Shown: positions 8,021 through 14,691 of the stretch, in pieces | How positions within the stretch are numbered: position 1 is the first letter of the stretch | Layout: each line of letters begins with the position of its first letter | Assembly (NCBI GenBank): GCA_020438665.1 | Contig: JAGQUE010000001.1 | Span: forward strand, 1-22,149 | Direction: 5' to 3' | Source: Nocardioidaceae bacterium | GTDB lineage: Bacteria; Actinomycetota; Actinomycetes; Propionibacteriales; Nocardioidaceae | Length of the DNA stretch: 22,149 nucleotides | Translations under genes and position numbers: made by a program | Notes under the pieces: model-generated | The model's input: the letters and a program-made list of their open reading frames with translations, nothing else | Databases searched by the model: none | What the model was told of the DNA's origin: nothing

Positions 8021-9205
8021 ATGCGCACTCGGAGCCTCGCCAGGACCATCGCCGCAGCGACCGCGGCCGCTGCCACCTGTGTCACCCTCGTCGCGCTGGC
8101 GCCCGCAGCGCCGGCCCTGCCGGACCGGGCGGGCCCCGGCACTGCCGCCCCCGCCTCGGCGGCCCAGGCAGCCCCGACCGTCAGGCTCGTCAAGGTCGTG
8201 AGCGGGCTCGCCCAGCCCACCGACGTCGCGAGCCCACCCGGCTCGAGCGACCTCTACATCGCCCAGAAGTGCGGCGTCATCAAAGTGCTGCGCGGCACCA
8301 CGCTGCGCACGGTCGGCTCCCTCAAGTCGATGACCCGCTGCGACGAGGAGCGCGGCATCATCGCGCTGGCCTTCGATCCCGACTTCGCCAGCAACCACTG
8401 GCTGTTCGTCGACTTCGTCAAGAAGAACAAGGACATCCAGATCGGCCGCTTCGAGGTGGTCGGTCGCAAGCTCGTGACGGGTTCCTACCAGCCGATCATC
8501 AGCATCCGGCATCGTCAGTCGGGCAACCACAACGGCGGCAAGCTGGTCTTCGACAATGACGGCCTGCTCTACATCTCCACCGGTGACGGCGGCGGCCACG
8601 ACAACCAGTTCGGGCACGCCCAGGACCATGGCTCCCTGCTCGGCAAGATCCTGCGCATCGACGTGCACCGTGGCAAGCGCTACCGCGTCCCGGCCGACAA
8701 CCCCCTCGTCGGCAGGAAGGGCCACCCTGAGATCTGGGGCATCGGGCTGCGCAACCCCTGGCGGATGGCCCTCGACCCGGTCACCGACCGACTCTGGATC
8801 GGCGACGTCGGCCAGGACAAGGTCGAGGAGGTCGACTCGGTCGCGGCCGCCGGCGGACGGCTGCTCAACTTCGGCTGGTCGCGCTATGAGGGACGGCGCG
8901 TGCACGACCGCAACGCCACGCTGCGCGGCGGCAGGCTCGTCATGCCGCGCTACACCTACCGCCACCCCCTCGGCGAGGCCATCATCGGCGGTGCCGTCTA
9001 TCGCGGCGGCAGCTATCCCTCGCTCCAGGGCTACTACGTCTATGGAGACATCGAGGGCTGGATCGGCGGCTTCGACATCGGCAGCAAGTCGTCGACGTTC
9101 ACCGTGCCCCACAAGGGGCTGCTCATGACGGTGTCCGAGGCGGGCGGCGAGCTCTATGCCGGCTATGCCGACGGCAAGCTCTTCCAGATCACCGTCGTCA
9201 GCTGA
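8021..9205 (+). CDS. Exported PQQ-type glucose/sorbosone dehydrogenase family protein
   Basis: This 394-residue protein opens with a basic n-region and a long Ala-rich hydrophobic stretch (about 8-33), followed by an Ala/Pro linker and likely cleavage near 47-50, so it is exported. The remainder is a six-bladed beta-propeller of the glucose/sorbosone dehydrogenase family. It has NHNGGKLVFD at 169-178, where H170 corresponds to the catalytic histidine of soluble glucose dehydrogenase. ISTGDGGG at 185-192 and GLRNPWRMALD at 242-252 carry cofactor-contacting residues. Members oxidise aldose sugars outside the cytoplasmic membrane with PQQ. No PQQ synthesis genes are in this window. The gene is divergent from the D-2-hydroxyacid dehydrogenase (77-base gap) and its stop overlaps that of the TetR gene. 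The sugar substrate is unknown. Confidence 0.85.
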   Translation: MRTRSLARTIAAATAAAATCVTLVALAPAAPALPDRAGPGTAAPASAAQAAPTVRLVKVVSGLAQPTDVASPPGSSDLYIAQKCGVIKVLRGTTLRTVGSLKSMTRCDEERGIIALAFDPDFASNHWLFVDFVKKNKDIQIGRFEVVGRKLVTGSYQPIISIRHRQSGNHNGGKLVFDNDGLLYISTGDGGGHDNQFGHAQDHGSLLGKILRIDVHRGKRYRVPADNPLVGRKGHPEIWGIGLRNPWRMALDPVTDRLWIGDVGQDKVEEVDSVAAAGGRLLNFGWSRYEGRRVHDRNATLRGGRLVMPRYTYRHPLGEAIIGGAVYRGGSYPSLQGYYVYGDIEGWIGGFDIGSKSSTFTVPHKGLLMTVSEAGGELYAGYADGKLFQITVVS

Positions 9206-9788
9206 CGCTGCGGCGTACGGCGTCCAGCACGGACCGGACCGCCCAGGTCCGGCCCCGTCCGGGCGCACCCATGAGGACCTCGAGCGCATAGCCGTCCATG
9301 AGGCGACAGGCCTGGTAGGCGGCGGTCGCGGGGTCCTGACACGCCATCGTGCCCTGGTCGCGGCCGGTCGCGATCACCGCTGCCAGCGCCTCGGCCCAGG
9401 AGTCGATCACGCCCGCGAACGCGCCGCGGGTCTCCGCGTCATCAGGCGCGCTCGCCAGCAGCTGGGCCCACAGTCGCCACCGGGCGTCCGCCCGGTTGGA
9501 CGGGAGATAGAGCCGCACCAGCGTCTCGAGCGCCTGCTCCGCGTCGGCCGCCTTGGCGAGCTGCTTGTCCCTCTTCTCAGCCAGCTCCCGCTCGGCGTGA
9601 AGCAGCGTCTCGGCGACGATGCGGTCACGTCGCTGGAAGTAGTACATGACGTGGCCGGGGCTCATCTCGGCCCGCCGCGCGATGTCGGCCACCTTGACCG
9701 GCCCGGGTGCGGCATCGGCCGCCGCGAGGAGGGCGGCCTTCAGCACCTTGGCCCTGACCTCGGGGCGTCCCGGGAGTTCTTTGGTCAC
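9198..9788 (-). CDS. TetR-family transcriptional regulator (BetI-like C-terminal domain)
   Basis: This 196-residue regulator has an N-terminal helix-turn-helix at about 31-50 (VKVADIARRAEMSPGHVMYYF) and a mostly helical ligand domain ending in DGYALEVLMG, as in the BetI-type branch. It is divergent from the permease-ureohydrolase pair and likely represses it and itself through the repeats at 9822-9856, with a pathway substrate as inducer; this is inferred from layout. The GTG at 9788 was chosen over an in-frame TTG at 9836, because the TTG lies inside one of the operator repeats and the family begins near TKELPGRPEVR. A TANNNT box lies seven bases before the GTG. The gene ends tail to tail with the sugar dehydrogenase gene, sharing eight bases. 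Confidence 0.88.
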   Translation of the reverse strand: MTKELPGRPEVRAKVLKAALLAAADAAPGPVKVADIARRAEMSPGHVMYYFQRRDRIVAETLLHAERELAEKRDKQLAKAADAEQALETLVRLYLPSNRADARWRLWAQLLASAPDDAETRGAFAGVIDSWAEALAAVIATGRDQGTMACQDPATAAYQACRLMDGYALEVLMGAPGRGRTWAVRSVLDAVRRSVS

Positions 9789-9795
9789 GACGGCG

Positions 9796-9801
9796 AGTCT
9801 A
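9796..9801 (-). promoter_or_regulatory. Candidate -10 box (TAGACT) for the TetR gene
   Basis: Read on the minus strand, TAGACT fits TANNNT and ends seven bases before the GTG at 9788. No ribosome binding site is seen. It suggests a leaderless tetR transcript and supports the shorter start. Confidence 0.4.
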
Positions 9802-9821
9802 GAGGTCGAAGCAGCATCGCC

Positions 9822-9856
9822 TAGAATTTCGTTCAAGAGTCTAGAATTTCATTCTA
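9822..9856. promoter_or_regulatory. Tandem TetR operator candidates (TAGAAT-N3-ATTCTA)
   Basis: Positions 9842-9856 form a perfect 6+3+6 palindrome, TAGAATTTCATTCTA. Exactly 20 bases to the left, 9822-9836 reads TAGAATTTCGTTCAA, the same left arm with a degenerate right arm. The two copies lie on about the same helical face. They sit in the divergent tetR/permease gap in an A+T-rich patch. TAGAAT at 9842-9847 can also serve as the permease -10 box, so repressor binding would block transcription directly. Confidence 0.65.
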
Positions 9857-9878
9857 ACTCTGCCTAAGGTGACGCTTC

Positions 9879-11393
9879 GTGGAAGCCTTGGACACGACAT
9901 CGGCCGCCGGAGGCGCAGCCAGCGCGCCCTCCGCCGGGATGGAGCAGTACGGCGTCGACACCATCCCGGACGCGGCGCGCACCTCGTCCCCCCGTGACCT
10001 CGTCACGATCCTGTGGGGCGGCAACATGGCTCTCTCGGTGGGGGTCTTCGGCTGGCTCGTCATCCTCTATGGCCTCGGCTGGTGGGCCAGTGTGGCCGCG
10101 ATCCTGGTCGGCACCACGGTCGGCGCCCTCGCGGTCACGCCGATGGCGCTGCTGGGATATCGCTCCGGCACCAACAACTCCGTCACCTCCGGCGCCTACT
10201 TCGGCGTCCAGGGCCGGCTCGTCGCATCGGTCATCGGGCTGCTGCTGTGCCTCGGCTATGTCGCCCTGACCATCTGGACGGGTGGCGAGGCCGTGGCGGC
10301 CGGCTGGGACCGGCTCACCGGCGCGGCCGCCAGCGACTGGCAGTACGTCGTCGGCTATGGCGTCCTCGCCGTGGCGGTCGCCGCCGTGGCGATCTATGGC
10401 TATTCCTGGCTGGTCAGGGTCAACACCGTGATCGTCTGGGTCGTCGGCGCCGCGATGGTGCTCACGGTGATCGGGCTCGCCGGCCGCTTCGACCCGTCGT
10501 ACGCCGGCACGCCCGACCTCTATGCTCTCGGCTCCTTCTGGCCGACCTGGCTGCTCGCCGCGCTGACCGCCGGCATCGCCGGCCCGGTCTCCTATGTGAC
10601 CCAGACCGGTGACTGGACCCGCTGCATCTCCCCCGACCGGCACCGGCCCGAGCGGGTGCTGGGCGGCCTGTTCGTCGGGCTGCTCGGCGGCCTGCTGATC
10701 CCGACCCTCTGGGGCGCGTTCGTCTCCTCGATCCTGTTCGACGAGGTGAGCTTCGTCGGTGGGATCGTGACCGGTGTCCCCGGATGGCTGCTCGTCCCCG
10801 CCCTCGCGGCCGCACTCGTCGGCAGCCTCGGTCAGGGCGGGATGAACCTCTACAGCATGGGGCTCGACCTCGACGCCATCCTGCCCAGGCTGACCCGGGT
10901 GCAGTCGACGGTCGTCGTGACCGCCCTCTCCACGCTGCTGGTCTTCCTCGGCAAGTTCGTGTGGGACGCCGAGAGCGCCGTGACCACGTTCGTGGTCGTG
11001 CTGACCTCGCTGGCCACCCCATGGGCGGTGATCACGCTGCTCGGCTTCTGGCGCACCGGCGGCCGCTATGACCGCGACGCCCTCCAGGTCTTCAACCAGC
11101 GCCGCACCGGTGGCCGCTACTGGTACCGCCGCGGCTGGAACCCGGGCGCCCTGGTGGCGTGGCTCGTCGGCAGCGTCGTCGGCGTGCTCTCCAACTCCAC
11201 CGACACCTACACCGGGCCGATCGCCGACGCCCTCGGTGGCGTCGACAGCAGCTTCCTCACCTCCGGCATCGCCGCCGCTATCGTCTATCTGGCGCTCGTG
11301 GCCGTGAGGCCCGACTGGCTGGCCAGAGCCGAGGACGAGCGACACTTGACCGCATCAGCCGACCTCACAGACGCAGGAGACCAGCCGCGATGA
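9879..11393 (+). CDS. NCS1-family nucleobase:cation symporter (purine-cytosine permease-like)
   Basis: This 504-residue membrane protein has a hydrophilic N-terminus of about 36 residues and then about twelve hydrophobic segments. IPDAARTSSPRDLVTILWGGNMALSVGVFGW near 29-60 and the LGYRSGTNNSVTSGAYFGVQGR segment near 88-110 are typical of NCS1 transporters related to cytosine, purine and allantoin permeases. These carry small nitrogenous compounds inward with Na+ or H+. The GTG at 9879 has AAGGTGA at 9866-9872. Its stop overlaps the ureohydrolase start as ATGA (11390-11393), so the two are translated together and probably act on the same compound. That partner makes a guanidino or ureido substrate more likely than cytosine. 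The tyrosine codons show a striking context-dependent TAT/TAC choice. Confidence 0.88.
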   Translation: MEALDTTSAAGGAASAPSAGMEQYGVDTIPDAARTSSPRDLVTILWGGNMALSVGVFGWLVILYGLGWWASVAAILVGTTVGALAVTPMALLGYRSGTNNSVTSGAYFGVQGRLVASVIGLLLCLGYVALTIWTGGEAVAAGWDRLTGAAASDWQYVVGYGVLAVAVAAVAIYGYSWLVRVNTVIVWVVGAAMVLTVIGLAGRFDPSYAGTPDLYALGSFWPTWLLAALTAGIAGPVSYVTQTGDWTRCISPDRHRPERVLGGLFVGLLGGLLIPTLWGAFVSSILFDEVSFVGGIVTGVPGWLLVPALAAALVGSLGQGGMNLYSMGLDLDAILPRLTRVQSTVVVTALSTLLVFLGKFVWDAESAVTTFVVVLTSLATPWAVITLLGFWRTGGRYDRDALQVFNQRRTGGRYWYRRGWNPGALVAWLVGSVVGVLSNSTDTYTGPIADALGGVDSSFLTSGIAAAIVYLALVAVRPDWLARAEDERHLTASADLTDAGDQPR

Positions 11394-12466
11394 CCCGCAT
11401 CGGCAACCTCTTCGGACCCGATTTCACCTTCCTGGGGGTGCCTGCAGCCGACCTCGACGACCCCGACAGCCTCGCCGGCGCCGACATCGTCATCCTGGGC
11501 GCCCCGTTCGACGGCGGGACGTCCTACCGTTCCGGTGCGCGCTTCGGGCCGCAGGCGATCAGGCAGACCGACTATCTGCCCCACGACGGATCGCGACCCT
11601 CGCTGGCGCTGCGCACCGACGCGCTCCAGGACCTCAACGTCGTGGATGTCGGCGACCTGGAGATCTATGCCGGCGACGTGCAGCGCTCGCTCGGCCAGAT
11701 CCGCGAGGCCGTCGCCACCATCACCCGGGCGGGGGCGATCCCCGTCGTGCTCGGCGGCGACCACTCGATCACCTATGCCGACGCCTCCGGCGTGGCCGAC
11801 GTCCTCGGCCAGGGGCAGGTGTCGCTGGTCCACTTCGACGCCCACGCCGACACCGGTGACATCGACTTCGGGTCGCTGTGGGGCCACGGCCAGCCGATGC
11901 GACGCCTCATCGAGTCCGGCGCCGTGCGCGGTGACCGGTTCCTCCAGATCGGGCTGCGCGGCTATTGGCCCGAGCCGGCGACGCTCGGCTGGATGGCCGA
12001 GCAGAAGATGCGGTCCTATGAGATGACCGAGATCGGCCACCGCGGCCTGTCCACCTGCCTCACCGAGGCGTTCGCCATCGCCACCGACGAGTGCGCCGGC
12101 GTGTTCCTCTCCGTCGACATCGACGTCTGCGACCCCGGCCACGCCCCCGGCACCGGCACCCCCGAGCCGGGTGGGCTGTCGGCCCGCGAGCTCCTCGACG
12201 CCGTACGCCGGATCTGCCTGGAACTGCCCGTCGTCGGTGTCGACGTCGTCGAGGTCGCGCCTCCCTATGACCACGCCGACATCACCGCGGCGCTGGCCAA
12301 CCGGGTCGTGCTCGAAGCGCTCTCGGCGATCGCCCGCCGGCGCTTCGACGCCGAGCACGGGACCCGCTGGAACCCCGCCCAACCGCTCCTCGACGACCGC
12401 GTCGCCCCCGTCCCCGAGGGCGAGATCCGCGGCCACGACCACGGCGACGGGCCACACAGCCACTGA
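11390..12466 (+). CDS. Ureohydrolase of the arginase/agmatinase family with a His-rich C-terminus
   Basis: This 358-residue enzyme carries all six binuclear-metal ligands of the family: H125 (GGDHS), D150, H152 and D154 (HFDAHADT), and D243 and D245 (SVDIDVCDPGHAPGTGTPEPGG). Members hydrolyse a guanidino group to urea plus an amine. The family includes agmatinase, guanidinobutyrase, guanidinopropionase and guanidine hydrolase, and the motifs alone do not separate them. It is longer than E. coli agmatinase (about 306 residues), with an extended N-terminus and a C-terminal tail ending GHDHGDGPHSH that could bind or store metal. The ATG at 11390 has AGGAGA at 11375-11380 and overlaps the permease stop. 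The pairing with an NCS1 permease and a TetR regulator points to catabolism of an imported compound rather than polyamine synthesis. Confidence 0.88.
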   Translation: MTRIGNLFGPDFTFLGVPAADLDDPDSLAGADIVILGAPFDGGTSYRSGARFGPQAIRQTDYLPHDGSRPSLALRTDALQDLNVVDVGDLEIYAGDVQRSLGQIREAVATITRAGAIPVVLGGDHSITYADASGVADVLGQGQVSLVHFDAHADTGDIDFGSLWGHGQPMRRLIESGAVRGDRFLQIGLRGYWPEPATLGWMAEQKMRSYEMTEIGHRGLSTCLTEAFAIATDECAGVFLSVDIDVCDPGHAPGTGTPEPGGLSARELLDAVRRICLELPVVGVDVVEVAPPYDHADITAALANRVVLEALSAIARRRFDAEHGTRWNPAQPLLDDRVAPVPEGEIRGHDHGDGPHSH

Positions 12467-12492
12467 CCAGGCGGACGTCACACACCCTGGTC
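12465..12492. terminator. Possible bidirectional terminator hairpin between convergent genes
   Basis: GACCAGG (12465-12471) and CCTGGTC (12486-12492) are perfect seven-base inverted arms around a 14-base loop. They overlap the ureohydrolase stop and lie before the convergent DUF4185 gene end at 12530. There is no T-run, and the loop is large, so this is tentative. Confidence 0.35.
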
Positions 12493-12529
12493 GCCCCGGC
12501 AACCGGATCCGATCACGTCCCAGCAGGAC

Positions 12530-13786
12530 TCACAGCGGGATCTCGAGAAAGACCGGGCGGTAGAGGTAGGGATTCTCGTGCAGCTCGGCGGGGTCGCTGA
12601 CGTTGCGGCTGTAGGAGACCAGCACGTGGCCCGGGCGCGCATGGAGGGCCGGGTGGGCCACCGGCATATAGCGGATCAGCCCCTCCTGCGGGCTGGTCGG
12701 GATCTGGGCCACCGGGTCGCCGGCGACGAAGGGGCCCGTCGGGCCGGGCGAGCGCCAGACGACGAGGTCGGTGCCGAAGGCGTCGCCGCGCTTGCTGACG
12801 GCGTACCACCGGCCATGGCGGGGGAACACCGACAGCACCTCGGAGACGCCGCCCCGCGCCTCGATCAGGGTCCCGAGGGGCGAACCCTCCGGACCCCACC
12901 GGGTGCCCGTCCAGTAGTGCCAGTCCTCGGGGTGGATCAGGTCGCCGACCCGGGCGCGCGCGACGTGGAGGGCAGAACCGAAGGCCTTGCTGCCCTCGGG
13001 CTTGGCGGTGCCATAGACATAGACCCAGTTGCCGACGACGGCGGTCGCGGCCCCCCACATGGGTCGGCTGGGGTCGGCCCTGTCCGGACCGAGGTCGGTG
13101 ACGCTGGCGAGCTGCGGCACCCCACCGGCCGCCACGACGAACACGGCGAGCGACGGCCCGAGCACCTGGAAGTCCCACGGCCCCGGGCCCGTGGCCCGCA
13201 CCCGTTGCACGGCGACGCCGACCACGTCAAAACCCGGCCGGCTGATGACGCCCGCCGACATGGGCCAGTAGCCGACGAAGGAGTCCCGGTCGGGGATCAC
13301 CGCACCGTGAGCCGGGGGGATCACCACGCCACTGCAGTCGGGTGCCCAGACGAGCATCGAGTTGCGCACCGTCCGGGGACCGTCGAACGACGCGTCGCGC
13401 AGCGTGTCGCCGAACAGCCACAGCTGGCGCCCGTCGTGCAGCTCGACGTCGACACCGACATCGCCCCCGACGAACGCCGGCTGGTTGCGTGCCGTCGCGA
13501 CCAGGGCGTTGAAGTCGTCGGCAGTCCTGAGCTCGGGCAAGCGGTGACAGACCATGGTGTTGGGCAGCGTGTCGTCCGGTGTCTCCGGCAAGCCGAGCCG
13601 GTCCCGCAGCCACGTGTCGACGCGGTTCCACGGCTCGGGGAGCTGCGGCAGGATGACGGTCCGGCCGGTGATCGGCGAGGTGAGCGTGCTCCCGGGTGGG
13701 TGTCGCGCCCCGAAGGCGATGAACGCCGCGACCACGACCGCGGCCACGACGCCGACCGCGACCAGGACTCGGTGGTGACGCTTCAC
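12530..13786 (-). CDS. Membrane-anchored DUF4185-like beta-propeller protein
   Basis: This 418-residue protein starts with a short basic stretch and one hydrophobic segment (8-27), so it is probably anchored with its bulk outside. The body contains LWLFGDT at 122-128 and, further on, WGAATAVVGNWVYVYGT, FGTDLVVWRSP and VLVSYSRN. These repeated beta-strand motifs are typical of DUF4185 and related glycosidase-like propellers. The catalytic activity of that family is not established, and I do not assign one. The GTG at 13786 is the only in-frame start close to the hydrophobic segment; no clear ribosome binding site is visible. A TAGCCT box on the minus strand at 13831-13836 could be its promoter. 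It converges on the ureohydrolase gene and is otherwise unlinked to neighbours. Confidence 0.72.
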   Translation of the reverse strand: MKRHHRVLVAVGVVAAVVVAAFIAFGARHPPGSTLTSPITGRTVILPQLPEPWNRVDTWLRDRLGLPETPDDTLPNTMVCHRLPELRTADDFNALVATARNQPAFVGGDVGVDVELHDGRQLWLFGDTLRDASFDGPRTVRNSMLVWAPDCSGVVIPPAHGAVIPDRDSFVGYWPMSAGVISRPGFDVVGVAVQRVRATGPGPWDFQVLGPSLAVFVVAAGGVPQLASVTDLGPDRADPSRPMWGAATAVVGNWVYVYGTAKPEGSKAFGSALHVARARVGDLIHPEDWHYWTGTRWGPEGSPLGTLIEARGGVSEVLSVFPRHGRWYAVSKRGDAFGTDLVVWRSPGPTGPFVAGDPVAQIPTSPQEGLIRYMPVAHPALHARPGHVLVSYSRNVSDPAELHENPYLYRPVFLEIPL

Positions 13787-13901
13787 GCCGGGATCCGTCC
13801 GAGCGCTACCCGGTCACGCCTCATGGCTCGAGGCTAGCGATCGGCCGCGGGCTCCCGCATCGGCGCCCCGGGAGATCGAGAGTCCCGTCACAGCATGCCG
13901 A

Positions 13902-13930
13902 AGGGCCCCGACCATGACGGTCGAGGCCCT
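13902..13930 (-). terminator. Hairpin terminator downstream of tRNA-Tyr
   Basis: Arms 13902-13913 and 13919-13930 form a 12-bp stem, with one G-T pair when read on the minus strand, around a 5-base loop. It begins nine bases past the tRNA 3' end. The T-run is poor, as is usual in high-G+C actinobacteria. Confidence 0.65.
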
Positions 13931-13938
13931 CGAGTGGG

Positions 13939-14019
13939 TGGCAGATCCAGGATTCGAACCTGGGTAGCTTTCGCGACGGATTTACAGTCCGCTCCCATTG
14001 GCCGCTCGGGCAATCTGCC
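13939..14019 (-). tRNA. tRNA-Tyr (anticodon GTA)
   Basis: On the minus strand the acceptor stem GGCAGAT (from 14019) pairs with ATCTGCC, followed by discriminator A at 13939. The anticodon loop CTGTAAA between GCGGA and TCCGT gives anticodon GTA. The T arm is CCAGG-TTCGAAT-CCTGG. A short extra arm makes it a class II tRNA, as expected for bacterial tRNA-Tyr. The CCA end is not fully encoded. It is the only RNA gene I find here, and its anticodon must read both TAC and TAT codons. Confidence 0.95.
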
Positions 14020-14063
14020 GGGCGTTCTGCGGGGCCGGGTTGGCCTCGCGAGAACGAGACGAA

Positions 14064-14069
14064 ACAATA
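14064..14069 (-). promoter_or_regulatory. Candidate -10 box (TATTGT) for tRNA-Tyr
   Basis: On the minus strand TATTGT lies in a locally A+T-rich patch about 45 bases upstream of the tRNA 5' end. A weak TTCGTG is about 18 bases further upstream. The divergent yajQ promoter must share this 14020-14158 region; I cannot identify its -10 confidently. Confidence 0.35.
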
Positions 14070-14158
14070 CAACAGGGGTCCCGCCCCCACGAAAACGGAT
14101 CGGGCCCTCTCACCGAGGCCCCCTCCGGCCCCAGCAACCGCTAGGAGAAGATCAGCCC

Positions 14159-14650
14159 ATGGCCGACTCGTCGTTCGACATCGTGAGCAAGTTCGACCGC
14201 CAGGAGGTCGACAACGCGCTGGGTCAGACCGCGCGCGAGATCGCCACGCGGTTCGACTTCAAGGGCACCGGGGCCACCATTGCGTGGCAGGGCGAGAACG
14301 GCATCGAGATCACCGCCTCGGCCGACGACCGCGCCGCCGCGGTGCTGGACGTCTTCCAGCAGAAGCTCATCAAGCGGAACCAGAGCCTCAAGATTCTCGA
14401 CGCCGGCGAACCGCGCCAGTCCGGGCAGGTCTCCAAGATCTCGATCGCCCTCAAGGAGGGCATCAGCTCGGAGAATGCCAAGAAGATCAGCAAGCTGATC
14501 CGCGACGAGGGCCCCAAGGGCGTCAAGGCCCAGATCCAGGGCGATGAGCTGCGGGTGTCATCGAAGAAGCGCGACGACCTCCAGGCCGTCATCGCCCTGG
14601 TCAAGGAGCAGGACTACGACTTCGCGGTGCAGTTCACCAACTACCGCTGA
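14159..14650 (+). CDS. yajQ: YajQ-family nucleotide-binding protein
   Basis: This 163-residue protein matches the YajQ/UPF0234 family over its full length: it opens [21 protein letters not shown], contains [12 protein letters not shown] near 31-42, and ends FAVQFTNYR. The fold is two ferredoxin-like domains. Some homologues bind cyclic di-GMP and act in virulence regulation, and others bind nucleic acid; the role in actinobacteria is not settled. The start is placed at 14159, where AGGAGA at 14143-14148 precedes the ATG. The upstream open stretch from 13895 crosses the tRNA and is not coding. The gene is divergent from tRNA-Tyr and converges on the exported-protein gene. Its Lys/Glu content and codon use look like those of a housekeeping gene. 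Confidence 0.95.
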   Translation: MADSSFDIVSKFDRQEVDNALGQTAREIATRFDFKGTGATIAWQGENGIEITASADDRAAAVLDVFQQKLIKRNQSLKILDAGEPRQSGQVSKISIALKEGISSENAKKISKLIRDEGPKGVKAQIQGDELRVSSKKRDDLQAVIALVKEQDYDFAVQFTNYR

Positions 14651-14661
14651 GTGCTCCCGGC

Positions 14662-14691
14662 CACTGGCCTGACGGCGCAGATGGGTCAGTG
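14662..14691. terminator. Possible hairpin between convergent yajQ and exported-protein genes
   Basis: CACTGGCC (14662-14669) can pair with GGTCAGTG (14684-14691) in eight pairs including one G-T, with a 14-base loop. It overlaps the stop of the minus-strand gene. There is no T-run, so the call is weak. Confidence 0.25.

Noticed and set aside
9789..9836. Longer TetR start at the TTG at 9836
   Set aside because: The TTG lies within an operator repeat, and the extra residues do not match the family. The GTG at 9788 has a TANNNT box at the right distance.
9864..11345. Minus-strand open frame of 493 codons opposite the permease
   Set aside because: Repetitive Gly/Glu/Asp/His/Arg composition that exactly mirrors hydrophobic codons of the permease. 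No domain and no credible start signal.
13821..14158. Possible coding across the tRNA-Tyr region on either strand
   Set aside because: The frames pass straight through a well-formed tRNA and its terminator, and YajQ has its own ribosome binding site and family start at 14159.
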